A stretch of 64,000 nt of DNA from Verrucomicrobiota bacterium (lineage in GTDB: Bacteria > Verrucomicrobiota > Verrucomicrobiia > Opitutales > UBA953), in the NCBI GenBank assembly GCA_003569205.1, contig BGOK01000013.1, positions 1 to 64,000 of the forward strand, read 5' to 3'. Positions 24,398-33,054 of this stretch are shown in pieces. The notes beneath the pieces were generated by a model. That model did not search any database and was not told where the DNA came from. It was given only the letters and a program-made list of their open reading frames with translations. The stretch's first letter is position 1. Each line of letters opens with the position of its first letter. Made by a program: the position numbers and the translations under genes.

Positions 24398-25504
24398 TCA
24401 GCGCTTCAAATAGTGCCAATTAAGCGGGACAGTCACGGCTTGACCATTTTCGCCCAAAATCCGCACGGACTCAGGCCCGGCCGGGGTGATGGACTGGACC
24501 TGGCCGAAGCCGGGGCCGACCGCAGCCGCGGCCTGGATAAGCGGGAGGCGGACGGGCTGATCCTTGCGGAACTCGCGGGAAGTGGGGACGCCGTCGGTGG
24601 CCAAACGGTCTTCGCGGGCGATGTCGACGCCATCGCAGAAGTGAGAACAGACTTCCTCGAGTCCTAGCCGGCCGAGGTGGCGCTTTTCCCAGGGGTGACC
24701 AGGGCGACCCCCGTTGGAGAGCCAGAAGAGCGTGCTGGGGAAGTCAGCGACGTTCTTGAGCTGATACCAGACGTAGCCTTCTGGGAAGGTCACCGCCGTC
24801 CACGCGAAGGGTTGGGCTTCAGTCGCGGGGGCATTGACCAGCATGATGAGGTCATCATTACCAGCCCGAGCCGGATAGCGGGTGAGGTCCGTGGTGCTGC
24901 CGTCCTTGCAGGTCACGCTGCGGAGGTCAGTGAAGCGGGAGTTGGGTTTAAGGATACCCAATTCGCCGGCGGCCGGATTAGAGAATTCAGCGTGGTAGAC
25001 TGAGCCGTAGCGGAACGGACTAGTCGCAATGCGAGCGGTGCCGGCGGGAACGGACGAGAGATTAAGAATCGGATGGTTACCGTAATTCCAACGACCTTCG
25101 AGCTGGGCAATGACGTGCTCGGCGTAGATGGCATGGTGGCCGTCGACCAGCGACATCGTTTTGGTCACGGTCGCGCCGGTGTCGGTCCCTTTTTGGCGCA
25201 GCACTAGCGAATGGTTTGTTTGATTCTGAAAATCCCATTTGGCATTGGCGGTATCACCGTGTGGCGGGCCTTTCTCTTGCCCACCAAACGGCAGGCACAT
25301 GAAATCTCCCCGCAGGTAAGTCAGCAGGTTGGGCAGAGACTGGTCGATCTCGTGTGGTTGCCAAGGCGAGAGCGAGTACGGAGACGCCTGGAGGCCGGGC
25401 AGGTGGAAAGTCACCGGACCGAGGTGTCCAGCGGTCTGCGTGATGGCCAACTCGACCTGGGCAGTCCGAAGGGTGAAGCTGGGGGCGCCGTGGATAGTTT
25501 CCAT
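24398..25504 (-). CDS. Galactose-mutarotase-like protein
   Basis: 368 residues from the ATG of M-E-T-I-H-G-A-P-S-F. The protein is beta-rich with aldose-epimerase-like segments: W-N-Y-G-N-H-P-I-L-N-L-S around the middle and F-P-E-G-Y-V-W-Y-Q-L-K-N-V-A-D-F later. This is typical of the mutarotase superfamily, although the classic catalytic His/Glu pair is not obvious to me. No signal peptide, so cytoplasmic. It is the first gene of the sugar operon and is followed by the cupin gene after 75 bases. A role in anomer conversion or binding of the incoming sugar fits the context but is inferred. Confidence 0.7.
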   Translation of the reverse strand: METIHGAPSFTLRTAQVELAITQTAGHLGPVTFHLPGLQASPYSLSPWQPHEIDQSLPNLLTYLRGDFMCLPFGGQEKGPPHGDTANAKWDFQNQTNHSLVLRQKGTDTGATVTKTMSLVDGHHAIYAEHVIAQLEGRWNYGNHPILNLSSVPAGTARIATSPFRYGSVYHAEFSNPAAGELGILKPNSRFTDLRSVTCKDGSTTDLTRYPARAGNDDLIMLVNAPATEAQPFAWTAVTFPEGYVWYQLKNVADFPSTLFWLSNGGRPGHPWEKRHLGRLGLEEVCSHFCDGVDIAREDRLATDGVPTSREFRKDQPVRLPLIQAAAAVGPGFGQVQSITPAGPESVRILGENGQAVTVPLNWHYLKR

Positions 25505-25608
25505 GGGAAGGGGGTGTTTTTTGTCGTTCGGTCGGCGGGGTGTCAACGCCTTGGCTGGAAATGGAAGGGGGGCTTGCCATCGAGTGCTGGCTCGGGTTGC
25601 TTGGGGCT

Positions 25609-25884
25609 ATGCCACAGCCATTGCCGATTCTTTACGTCAAGCCCGGGTGCCCATGGTGCACGGAAGCCTTGGAATTCTTTGCCGCTCAAGGGGTGCAACT
25701 CGACGTCCGTGACGTGGTCGCTGACATGCACCAGATGCGCCAGCTCGTGGCGCTGACCAGCCAGTCGAAGTGCCCCTCTTTGCGGTACGGCGACTTCATC
25801 GTGGCCGACTTTTCGGTCGACGAGTTTAAGGCCAAGGCCCGCAAGTACCCACAGGTCTGCAAAGAGCTCGGTCTGAAGATCTAG
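25609..25884 (+). CDS. Glutaredoxin family protein
   Basis: 91 residues from ATG 25609 (M-P-Q-P-L-P-I-L-Y-V-K). The dithiol motif is C-P-W-C at residues 13-16, followed by T-E-A-L-E-F-F-A-A-Q-G-V-Q-L. The usual T-V-P cis-Pro segment appears as K-C-P-S-L-R-Y-G, so the Pro is kept but Val is replaced by Cys; G-D-F-I-V-A-D-F completes the fold. Cytoplasmic thiol-disulfide exchange with glutathione or another small thiol. It is a single gene transcribed away from the sugar operon, with 104 bases between the two starts. Confidence 0.85.
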   Translation: MPQPLPILYVKPGCPWCTEALEFFAAQGVQLDVRDVVADMHQMRQLVALTSQSKCPSLRYGDFIVADFSVDEFKAKARKYPQVCKELGLKI

Positions 25885-25904
25885 GCGCCGAGTCGAAAGA
25901 GGGC

Positions 25905-25932
25905 TTGGCAAAGGCCTGGTAGCCTTTAGAAA
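25905..25932 (+). promoter_or_regulatory. Predicted leaderless promoter of the 25939 sulfatase
   Basis: TTGGCA (25905-25910), 16 bases, TAGAAA (25927-25932), six bases, then ATG. The same geometry is seen at 8129 and in the SEL1 array. No Shine-Dalgarno sequence. Confidence 0.42.
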
Positions 25933-25938
25933 ACGTGC

Positions 25939-27327
25939 ATGAGGTTAACCCCAACCTTGTGCCTGTTCCTGTGCGCATCTCTCTTCGGCGCCCAACCCAA
26001 CGTCGTGCTCATTATGGCCGACGACATGGGCTGGGCCGACCCGGCCTGCTATGGCTCAAAGTTGAACGTTACCCCCAACCTTGATCGACTCGCAAAGGAA
26101 GGCACGCGCTTCACGAGCTTCTACGCCACGCAGGCCGTCTGCACCTCCTCCCGGGTGGCGTTACTCTCGGGCTGCTATCCGAATCGTCTGGGCTTGGGCG
26201 GCACGGCCCTGCCCCCGAATTCTAAACTGGGACTCAGTACGTCGGAGGAATCGCTGGGTGCTCTTTTGCGCAAAGCTGGCTACCATACGGGCGTCGTGGG
26301 TAAATGGCACTTAGGAGACAATCCAAAGTTTCTCCCGCCCGCTCATGGCTTCGACGAGTCGCTCGTGATCCCCTACTCCAATGACATGTGGCCGTTAGGC
26401 TACGTGCCTGGGGACGTGACCAAGAATTACCCGCCGCTGCCGCGGTTGACGGATGGGGTCCCTTTCGGGACTGTGAAGGACTGGGCCGACATGGACGCCT
26501 TGACCTCGGTGCAAGGGTTTCGCGCGGTACGTTTTATTCGGCAGAATGCCGGCAAGGGTAAGCCGTTCTTTCTCTACCTCGCCACTTCCATGCCGCACAC
26601 GCCCCTCGGCGCGTCGAAGGAGTTCAAAGGCAAGGGAGCGTCCCCTTACGCTGACACGATGGCCGAGATTGATGCGCATGTCGGTAATATCATGGATACG
26701 CTCCGCGAGACCGGTGTGGAAAATGAAACCATCGTTATCTTCACCAGCGATAATGGTCCGTGGTTGAATTTCGGACGGCATGCCGGGTCCGCTGGTCCGT
26801 TTCGTGAAGGCAAGGGCACCACGTGGGAAGGCGGCGTACGCGTCCCTTTCATCATTCGCTGGCCAGGGGTAGTACCGGCGGGCAAGGTGACCTCGGCCTT
26901 GGCCGGCAATCTTGATGTCCTCCCCACGTTGGTCGAAGCCTGCGGAGCCACCAAACCAGTCCTTCCCATCGACGGCCAATCTTTCCTCGCGGCCGCTAAG
27001 GGCACATCGGCCAAAGCTCGCGAGAACTTTGCCTATTACTACGGTGATAAGCTCGAGGCCGTGCGCGTCGGCAAATGGAAGCTACATCTCCCCCACACCT
27101 ATCGCAGCTACGAGAACATCGTCCCTGCCGCCGTCGACGGTAAGCCATCGAAGTATAATCAAGGCAAGGTGGAGTGGGCGCTCTATAACCTCGAGGCCGA
27201 TGAAGGTGAGCGTAACGACGTCAGTGCGACGCAGCCCCAAGTCGTGGCCGAACTGAAGGCCTTTGCGGAAGCAGAGCGTAAGCGCATGGATGAAGCCAAG
27301 CGCCCGGTTGGCCGAGTCGGTAACTAA
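25939..27327 (+). CDS. Secreted sulfatase with C-T-S-S-R active site
   Basis: 462 residues; signal peptide M-R-L-T-P-T-L-C-L-F-L-C-A-S-L-F-G-A. V-V-L-I-M-A-D-D-M-G-W-A-D gives the metal ligands. The formylglycine site reads A-V-C-T-S-S-R-V-A-L-L-S-G: Cys and Arg are kept, but the usual Pro of C-x-P-S-R is Ser. Other active-site blocks are normal (V-G-K-W-H-L-G, M-P-H-T-P, T-S-D-N-G-P-W). Maturation by the standard FGE usually favours Pro, so this one may be poorly converted or need another maturase; still, Ser at this position is known in some family members. It overlaps the HupE-like gene tail to tail by 4 bases. Confidence 0.92.
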   Translation: MRLTPTLCLFLCASLFGAQPNVVLIMADDMGWADPACYGSKLNVTPNLDRLAKEGTRFTSFYATQAVCTSSRVALLSGCYPNRLGLGGTALPPNSKLGLSTSEESLGALLRKAGYHTGVVGKWHLGDNPKFLPPAHGFDESLVIPYSNDMWPLGYVPGDVTKNYPPLPRLTDGVPFGTVKDWADMDALTSVQGFRAVRFIRQNAGKGKPFFLYLATSMPHTPLGASKEFKGKGASPYADTMAEIDAHVGNIMDTLRETGVENETIVIFTSDNGPWLNFGRHAGSAGPFREGKGTTWEGGVRVPFIIRWPGVVPAGKVTSALAGNLDVLPTLVEACGATKPVLPIDGQSFLAAAKGTSAKARENFAYYYGDKLEAVRVGKWKLHLPHTYRSYENIVPAAVDGKPSKYNQGKVEWALYNLEADEGERNDVSATQPQVVAELKAFAEAERKRMDEAKRPVGRVGN

Positions 27328-28451
27328 GCGCCCTTAGTCAGCGACCAGGTGCGGGCGGCCATGATAGCCGTCCCAGCGATGGCAATGAGTAGCCCGAGTA
27401 TCCGGCGCAGGGCGGAGGTCTCGAGCCGCGCCTTGGAGAGTGCGTAAAGGATTCCAGCAGTGGTGAGAATAATGACGGCCTGTGCTGCTTCGACGCCGAC
27501 GTTGAAGCCCAGTAACAGCTTGGCGAGATCCGCTGGGCCGATGCCTTGTAGTTTGTCGGCCGCGGCGGCAGCGAAGCCTAGTCCATGAATGAGCCCGAAG
27601 ACTAAGGGCACGACGACGAACGCGGTCTGCGCGGGCTTCTGTCGGTAAGCCAGGTAGCCACCAAGGGCAATGGTGGCCGCGATGATGGGTTCGATCCAAT
27701 TACCCACGGGGGGGATTGTGCCCGTAATGACGAGCGTGAGCGTGATGGCGTGGCCTAGGGTAAAGACGAGTGAACGTCGAAGCGCTTCGCCGACGGAGGC
27801 TGCGGCCAACATCATCGCCAGCATGAAGAGACAGTGATCCCAACCATCGGGGATGACATGCTCGAAGCCCTCGCGGAGGAAGCCACTCAAGGTGAAGTGG
27901 ACTTCGCCAATTTTGAAAAGTCCCTTTTCGCCTGGGGCGACGGTCATCAGGACCTGTGAGTCCATCCCGCGTCGAAGGTTGGTGATGACCGACCCAAGAG
28001 CATCGGGGTAGACGACTTCGACAATGCCCGTCTCACGTGGAATCTTAGCACGTAGCCGCGCCGTCATGATCACGGGGTAGCGATCGGCCTCGCCTTGTTG
28101 CTTGGAGAGAGTCTGGACCTCGGCGGCCGTGGGGAAGCCCACCAGCTCGAGTGGTACCGCGACGCCATCGGCATAGACGCGCGTTCCGCGGAGGAAATCC
28201 TTAGGCGCTTGGGCAGCGGCCGCCGCGAGGCGGCCGGGTTCATACATTAGAGCGTCGAGTTCCTTAATCGTCGCCTCTTTGGGGTGCTTGCCGACGTAGA
28301 ACGATGGCGCGTCAAACTTGACCTTAAAATCAAAGACATACTCATCGTCGATGACGCCGATGCAGTAAGCCTCTTTCCACTCGGGGTGCGCCTGCAACGA
28401 TGCCGTGAGCAGGAGGAAGACCGCTAGAAAGAGTGAACGGACAAGGGACAC
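27324..28451 (-). CDS. HupE/UreJ_2 family membrane protein
   Basis: 375 residues. Signal peptide ending S-L-Q-A-H-P, then about 170 soluble residues, then about six membrane segments. The family signature is clear: G-F-E-H-V-I-P-D-G-W-D-H-C-L-F-M-L-A, then F-T-L-G-H-A-I-T-L-T-L, P-I-I-A-A-T-I-A and I-H-G-L-G-F-A. Members of HupE/UreJ are thought to move nickel or cobalt, but the UreJ_2 subgroup with a soluble N-terminal half is common in PVC bacteria without urease or hydrogenase genes nearby, as here. A metal-transport role is therefore only suggested by the conserved His residues. Confidence 0.85.
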   Translation of the reverse strand: MSLVRSLFLAVFLLLTASLQAHPEWKEAYCIGVIDDEYVFDFKVKFDAPSFYVGKHPKEATIKELDALMYEPGRLAAAAAQAPKDFLRGTRVYADGVAVPLELVGFPTAAEVQTLSKQQGEADRYPVIMTARLRAKIPRETGIVEVVYPDALGSVITNLRRGMDSQVLMTVAPGEKGLFKIGEVHFTLSGFLREGFEHVIPDGWDHCLFMLAMMLAAASVGEALRRSLVFTLGHAITLTLVITGTIPPVGNWIEPIIAATIALGGYLAYRQKPAQTAFVVVPLVFGLIHGLGFAAAAADKLQGIGPADLAKLLLGFNVGVEAAQAVIILTTAGILYALSKARLETSALRRILGLLIAIAGTAIMAARTWSLTKGA

Positions 28452-28500
28452 GGGACGGGTCTAGGTGCGGGCCTACTCGCAAGCAATTCGCAACCGAGGC

Positions 28501-29214
28501 TTATTCGCCCTTAGCGGCTGGTGCCGGGCCCTTGCGAGCTGGGCGTTTCTCTTCTTCACTGGAAGCGCCCGCAGGTCGGGTATACGTGACGTTTAAGTCT
28601 GCCGCGCCGAGGACCTTGCCTTTCATCGCAGGCAATAAGGCCTCGACGGTAACTGGTTGGGTGGCGTCCGCTAGGTTGAGTTTGGCGGATAAGGCGAAGA
28701 GCGTGAGCACGTATTTCTTGAGGCCGGGGCCCTTGGAGTGGGGCGAGGCATATTCGACGCGATTATGGACGGTGCTCAGGCCCATCTTACCGAAGTCGGT
28801 CGCATTCTTGCCCGCGTTCGTTGTCTTCGAGTCGATGTCGGTCATCAGCCAGTAAATCTTGGTCTTACCCTCGGGGTCGAGGTGGTGCATGACGAGCGCG
28901 AGTGAGACCGTGCCTTTGGGCACGTTAGACCAAGCCAAGGGCGGACTAGCACCCGCGCCGTCGCCCGTGAATTCGGACGGCAGGGCCGCCCCATCTTTGA
29001 CGACCGGGCTAGTCAGGGTGAAAGTCGGGGTTGGATTATTCGTCGGCTTCGCAGCCGCTACGAGATCGACTGCGCTCTTAGACCCGTCGGCCCCTTTACC
29101 GCCTTTGCTGTTCTTACCCTTGGGCTCTGGGCCTTTACTGTCCTCGGGTCCGGCGGCAAAGAGGACGCTGGTGCAGAGGCAGGCGAGGGTGAGTCGGAGT
29201 AAGCGAGTGGTCAT
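28501..29214 (-). CDS. Secreted PEBP (YbhB/YbcL) family protein
   Basis: 237 residues. A signal peptide (M-T-T-R-L-L-R-L-T-L-A) is followed by a low-complexity Lys/Gly/Pro/Ser segment (residues 22-48). The PEBP domain follows: F-T-G-D-G-A-G-A-S-P-P-L-A-W, L-A-L-V-M-H-H-L-D-P, Y-W-L-M-T-D-I-D and a G-P-G-L-K-K-Y-V-L-T-L-F-A-L block, the hallmark ligand-pocket motifs of YbhB/YbcL proteins. The C-terminal tail again is K/P/A-rich. Function in bacteria is poorly known (phosphate-type ligand binding). It lies downstream of a sulfatase and a YHYH protein that carry similar tails. Confidence 0.85.
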   Translation of the reverse strand: MTTRLLRLTLACLCTSVLFAAGPEDSKGPEPKGKNSKGGKGADGSKSAVDLVAAAKPTNNPTPTFTLTSPVVKDGAALPSEFTGDGAGASPPLAWSNVPKGTVSLALVMHHLDPEGKTKIYWLMTDIDSKTTNAGKNATDFGKMGLSTVHNRVEYASPHSKGPGLKKYVLTLFALSAKLNLADATQPVTVEALLPAMKGKVLGAADLNVTYTRPAGASSEEEKRPARKGPAPAAKGE

Positions 29215-29257
29215 GGATTCAGTTTATCAGAAATACCCTTAGGGAAAGATTAAGGCC

Positions 29258-30595
29258 TTATTTTTGCACACCTTTACCTTTACCCGCCGGGCCTTTGCCA
29301 GCGCCAGCGGCGCCAGGTCCTTTGCCGGCTGGGCCGACCCCGCGTCCCGCCGATGCTGCGGGTAGGCCTTTCTTTAGTTCGTCAAGCTTAGTGCCGAGGG
29401 CCTTCAGGACTTCGCCTTGTTCGGACGCTAGGTCTTTCTCTTCGCCGATATCTTTCGCGAGGTTAAAAAGGGAGCGCTGTCCATCGCTGGTCTCGATGAT
29501 CTTCCAGTCACCATCGATGTAAGCGATATCTTGCATGGCGATGAGGAAGGCTGGTCGAGGGACTGTCTTCCCAGTCGACAAGGCAGGCCACTGATTAGAG
29601 CCATCCAGTTTGAGTTCGCCCGGGAGGGGCAGGGTGAGCGCTGCAAAGATGGTCGGGAAAAGGTCGTGCACGGCGATGGGCTGTTGACTCACTGCGCCGC
29701 CGGCAGTTTTGCCAGGCCAGCGGACGATGGCGGGCGTGCGGATACCGCCTTCGAACACCGTGTCTTTACCATTTTTCAAGGGAGTATTGGCGCTCATTCG
29801 GCGAGAGGCCCCATTGTCCGAGAAAAAGATGACTAACGTATTTTCCCGCAGGCCTTGTTCGTCGAGCGCCGCCAAGATTCGGCCAATGCCTTGATCGAGG
29901 CCCTCGACCACGGCGTTATACAGGCCGTCCGATTTGTGCTTGTCGGTGAGCTCCTTCGGCGCCGCCAGGGTGGCGTGCGGAGCGTTAAAGGCGACCTGTA
30001 GGTAGAAGGGCTTCTTCGGGTCACGCTTCTTCAGTTGTTTGATGGCTTCATCCGTAAAGAGCGTCGTCGTGTAGCCTTCTTCCTCGACCTGTTTGTTATC
30101 CCGCCACCAATCCGTCTGGCCGCGTTGGTTAGTGTGCTTGAAGTAATCGACCTCGGCACCGGTGAAGCCATAGAAGTGGTCGAAACCATAGCCGAGCGGA
30201 CCTGGGTTAGTTCCCAGGTGCCACTTGCCGATGAGCGAGGTAGTATAACCTGCTTTTTGAAGGGTGGAAGCCAGCGTGGCCGTTCCCTTGGGGATGCCCT
30301 GTTGGCCAGGGCCGACGACGCCCGTCACGCCAAACCGCCGGGGCATCATGCCCGAGAGTAGGGCCGAGCGTGCGGGGCTGCAGACCGGATAGCCGTAGAA
30401 ACGTTCGAGCTGCACGCCTTCCTTGGCCAACTTGGCCAAAGCCGGTGTCGTCATCTTGGGGTTATGATAACTGACGCCGTTCCAGCCTAGGTCGTCGGCC
30501 ATGAGCACCAGGACGTTGGTCGGGCCGTTGGTTTTTTGGGCAAAGATCCCCGGGGTGCTGATCAGGCCGAGACAAACTAGGAGGAGTAGGCGCAT
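29258..30595 (-). CDS. Secreted sulfatase with Gly/Lys/Pro tail
   Basis: 445 residues with a signal peptide. N-V-L-V-L-M-A-D-D-L-G-W-N-G gives the metal site and V-C-S-P-A-R-S-A-L-L-S-G a standard C-x-P-x-R formylglycine site. I-G-K-W-H-L-G and F-F-S-D-N-G-A-S-R follow. The last 35 residues are low-complexity (G-P-A-G-K-G-P-G-A-A-G-A-G-K). It follows the YHYH gene by 6 bases and precedes the PEBP gene by 43, so the three are probably one operon. Substrate unknown. The tail may be an adhesive or matrix-binding segment, judging from the similar tails of its neighbours. Confidence 0.92.
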   Translation of the reverse strand: MRLLLLVCLGLISTPGIFAQKTNGPTNVLVLMADDLGWNGVSYHNPKMTTPALAKLAKEGVQLERFYGYPVCSPARSALLSGMMPRRFGVTGVVGPGQQGIPKGTATLASTLQKAGYTTSLIGKWHLGTNPGPLGYGFDHFYGFTGAEVDYFKHTNQRGQTDWWRDNKQVEEEGYTTTLFTDEAIKQLKKRDPKKPFYLQVAFNAPHATLAAPKELTDKHKSDGLYNAVVEGLDQGIGRILAALDEQGLRENTLVIFFSDNGASRRMSANTPLKNGKDTVFEGGIRTPAIVRWPGKTAGGAVSQQPIAVHDLFPTIFAALTLPLPGELKLDGSNQWPALSTGKTVPRPAFLIAMQDIAYIDGDWKIIETSDGQRSLFNLAKDIGEEKDLASEQGEVLKALGTKLDELKKGLPAASAGRGVGPAGKGPGAAGAGKGPAGKGKGVQK

Positions 30596-30601
30596 CGCGA
30601 A

Positions 30602-31699
30602 TTATTTGCCGACCGGAGGGCCACCTTTGCCGCCGCCCGGAGGGCCTTTCTTGGCGCCGCCGCTCTTGCCACCTTTACCTTCGCCACCGCCACCAGGGCC
30701 GTTGGAGGTCTTCGTCGCGTCGCAGATGTCGAGATCGCCGAGGCCGGCCGTGCCGAGCGGGCCCTTGAAGCCGCCCACCACGAAGGGCCACTTATCGCTG
30801 ACGTGGTAGTGATAAGGCAGGCCGTCGTGCTCATGGCCATTAATCGTATCAAGATTCTTGGGCTTGCTGCCATCGGTTTCGGTCGGCCCGCGAATAGCGA
30901 AGCCATCGAGGGCGAAGCCGACAATCTTGCCGGACTTATCTTCATTCATCACCGAAGGCGCACGGTGATAGTGGTATTCGTGGCCAAAGCCAGTGTGGCC
31001 ACCTTGGGGGTCCATCGGGGCGATGTTATGAAAGGCCGTGATGCGATCGACTGGTTCGGGCGGAAAGAAGCGGATGCCGTTTGTGCTGAGCCCGAGGCCC
31101 GAGCGGGGGGAGAACTTGGCTTGGCGCAGCGGAGTGACCTTGGCAGTCGCCTTCGGATTCTTCGGGATGAAAATTGTAACAATCTGTTCAAGTGGCTTGA
31201 GTTCGATAATCGAGTTCACCACGCCCTTTTCTTTAGCTTGTTCATAGGTCCAGCCGCCCAACTCTTGGCGGGCCACCTTATCGAACTCCGTCCGATCCTT
31301 CGTCCGGTGTACCGTACCGTCAGCATCGAACATATCCCAACCACGCTTGTTTAAGATTTTCAGGTACTCGGCATCGATACGGTACATCTTCTTATCAACG
31401 GTATCTTCCCAGTAGCCGCCTTTATCCTTGAGCGTCGCCGGAGCCCACGGACCCATTTCGTGGTCAGGCGGGAGGGAGCGAACGACAATTTTATAAACGA
31501 TGGACTTAGAGCCGTCGGTAAGGGTGCCCTCCATTTCCGTGATCGGTTTCACCAGCGCCCGCTTATCGAAAAGGGCCATGACATCCGGGATGCCCGGTGT
31601 GTTCGGCGCAGCCGGCTTGGAAGCGGTTGGCGGCGTGGTTTCAGCGGCAGCCAAGCTGAGGCTAGTGCAGAGCAGGCTAAGGATGAGTTGTGTCTTCAT
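30602..31699 (-). CDS. Secreted YHYH-domain protein
   Basis: 365 residues with a signal peptide ending L-A-A-A-E. The YHYH domain lies at about 185-330: L-S-T-N-G-I-R-F-F, F-G-H-E-Y-H-Y-H-R-A, V-G-F-A-L-D-G-F-A-I, then G-L-P-Y-H-Y-H-V. The two Y-H-Y-H repeats are the family signature and could bind a metal. The N-terminal half (40-180) is a separate domain I do not recognise. The C-terminal 35 residues are a Gly/Lys/Pro tail (G-G-G-K-G-G-P-P-V-G-K). First gene of the YHYH-sulfatase-PEBP set. A -10-like TATAGA lies 14 bases before the ATG. Confidence 0.88.
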   Translation of the reverse strand: MKTQLILSLLCTSLSLAAAETTPPTASKPAAPNTPGIPDVMALFDKRALVKPITEMEGTLTDGSKSIVYKIVVRSLPPDHEMGPWAPATLKDKGGYWEDTVDKKMYRIDAEYLKILNKRGWDMFDADGTVHRTKDRTEFDKVARQELGGWTYEQAKEKGVVNSIIELKPLEQIVTIFIPKNPKATAKVTPLRQAKFSPRSGLGLSTNGIRFFPPEPVDRITAFHNIAPMDPQGGHTGFGHEYHYHRAPSVMNEDKSGKIVGFALDGFAIRGPTETDGSKPKNLDTINGHEHDGLPYHYHVSDKWPFVVGGFKGPLGTAGLGDLDICDATKTSNGPGGGGEGKGGKSGGAKKGPPGGGKGGPPVGK

Positions 31700-31791
31700 G
31701 AGAGCTTTTGTTTTCTATAGAAACCCGCCTAAGCCAGTGAGTTGCAGGTAAAAACGGACTATATTTTCGAGGCCTTAATCTCGGCTTAAGG

Positions 31792-32607
31792 TTATTTCTT
31801 CGGGCGGAGATCAGCCGGGTCGTAGAAGACCTTATCCATGAAGAGGCCACGGGCAGGGGCGGTGGGGATTTCCGCCGTGATGACCTTCTCTTCGCGATAG
31901 GCCAACAGTCGCTCGGGAGGCATCTTGCCCTCGCCCACGCGCAGGAGTCCACCGACTAACCGACGCACCATTTTGTATAAGTAACCGCTGGCTTCCGTGG
32001 TGATGGTGATGCGTCGGCCTTTTTGCCGAACGTCGAGCCGCCAGAGGTCTTTGACGGGGTATTCGTTCTCCATGCCTTGGCGATGGGTAGCACCGTAGGC
32101 CCGGAAGTCGTGGCGACCCAAGAGTAGCTTGGCGCCCTTGCGCATCGCTTTTACGTCAAGGGCATCCCAATTCAATCCAAGGCAATAACGGGCTTCCCAC
32201 GGCGGCGGGAAGCCGAGATGGATTTCATAGCGGTAGCGCTTGCCGATAGCCGAACTACGGCAGTGGAAATCAGCGGCCACGCGGTGAATGTGCGTGATCA
32301 ACAGGCCGTACTGTTCGCCGGTATTGATCGCATGCATGAGGCGCTTAGTCGCGTGCGGCCAAAAGGCATCGAAATGAAAACATTGTCCCACACTGTGGAC
32401 GCCACCATCGGTGCGCCCGCTGCCATGGATGGTGATGGGCTTCTTAAAGATGCGGGAAAGGCGGCCCTCCAATTCACCTTGGACGGTGCGACCGGTATCC
32501 TGGATCTGCCAGCCTTTGTAATCGGTGCCATCGAAGGCGACCCGGACTAAGAACCGCTCGGGGGTGAGGTCGGTCTTGGGGGACTTGACGAGTTTACTTT
32601 TAGCCAT
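31792..32607 (-). CDS. truA: tRNA pseudouridine(38-40) synthase TruA
   Basis: 271 residues, normal length. Family motifs: V-A-F-D-G-T-D-Y-K-G-W-Q-I-Q, the catalytic segment G-S-G-R-T-D-G-G-V-H-S with the active Asp, F-H-C-R-S-S-A-I-G-K-R-Y-R-Y, and L-Y-K-M-V-R-R-L-V-G. It converts uridines 38-40 of tRNA anticodon arms to pseudouridine in the cytoplasm. The ruvX gene ends six bases upstream, so the two form a small minus-strand operon with ruvX first. An A/K-rich N-terminus (M-A-K-S-K-L-V-K-S-P-K) extends the usual start by about 15 residues. Confidence 0.95.
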   Translation of the reverse strand: MAKSKLVKSPKTDLTPERFLVRVAFDGTDYKGWQIQDTGRTVQGELEGRLSRIFKKPITIHGSGRTDGGVHSVGQCFHFDAFWPHATKRLMHAINTGEQYGLLITHIHRVAADFHCRSSAIGKRYRYEIHLGFPPPWEARYCLGLNWDALDVKAMRKGAKLLLGRHDFRAYGATHRQGMENEYPVKDLWRLDVRQKGRRITITTEASGYLYKMVRRLVGGLLRVGEGKMPPERLLAYREEKVITAEIPTAPARGLFMDKVFYDPADLRPKK

Positions 32608-32613
32608 GGGTGC

Positions 32614-33054
32614 TCAGGCGCTAAAGCCGCGGCTATTGAGGAAGTCTTGGAGTAAGACCGCGGCGGCGCGGGAATCCCGTTCGCCTGACTTCGCTTGATC
32701 TTGGCGCTCTTGGGACGAGCGAGGCTTGCGCTGCCCGGAGAGGGCGTCGGCGGCCTGACTGGTTAGGCCTTCGTCGACCAGCTCGATTGGTAGGCCGAAG
32801 CGTTTGGTCAGTTCCACGGCGAAGGCATCGACCTCGAGGCAGCGTTTGGTCTTTTCGCCTTCCAAGGATAACGGGTAGCCTAAAACGAACTGGGTGACTT
32901 TGAGCCGGGCGATTTCCCGGCCGATTTGGTTAAAGCGCTCCTCCGCTTCAGGAGCGGTGGCAGCAGGTAAGGGAAAGGCAAAGCCGAGCTCATCGCCGTG
33001 GCTGAGCCCGACGCGCTTGGAACCATAGTCGATGCCGAGGAAAACGGAGGACAC
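32614..33054 (-). CDS. ruvX: Putative Holliday junction resolvase / pre-16S rRNA nuclease (YqgF)
   Basis: 146 residues from a GTG start at 33054 giving V-S-S-V-F-L-G-I-D-Y-G-S-K-R-V-G-L-S. An upstream ATG in the same frame would overlap the divergent gene and add 32 residues without family match. The RNase-H-like fold shows F-L-G-I-D-Y-G-S-K-R-V-G, V-L-G-Y-P-L-S-L-E-G-E, I-E-L-V-D-E-G-L-T-S and D-S-R-A-A-A-V-L-L-Q-D-F. YqgF proteins process pre-16S rRNA. It is followed by truA with a 6-base gap and is divergent from the MoeB-rhodanese gene. Confidence 0.88.
   Translation of the reverse strand: MSSVFLGIDYGSKRVGLSHGDELGFAFPLPAATAPEAEERFNQIGREIARLKVTQFVLGYPLSLEGEKTKRCLEVDAFAVELTKRFGLPIELVDEGLTSQAADALSGQRKPRSSQERQDQAKSGERDSRAAAVLLQDFLNSRGFSA

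Noticed and set aside
31766-31791. Terminator after truA
   Set aside because: CCTTAA/TTAAGG can pair, but the stem is AT-rich and no T-run follows on the minus strand.
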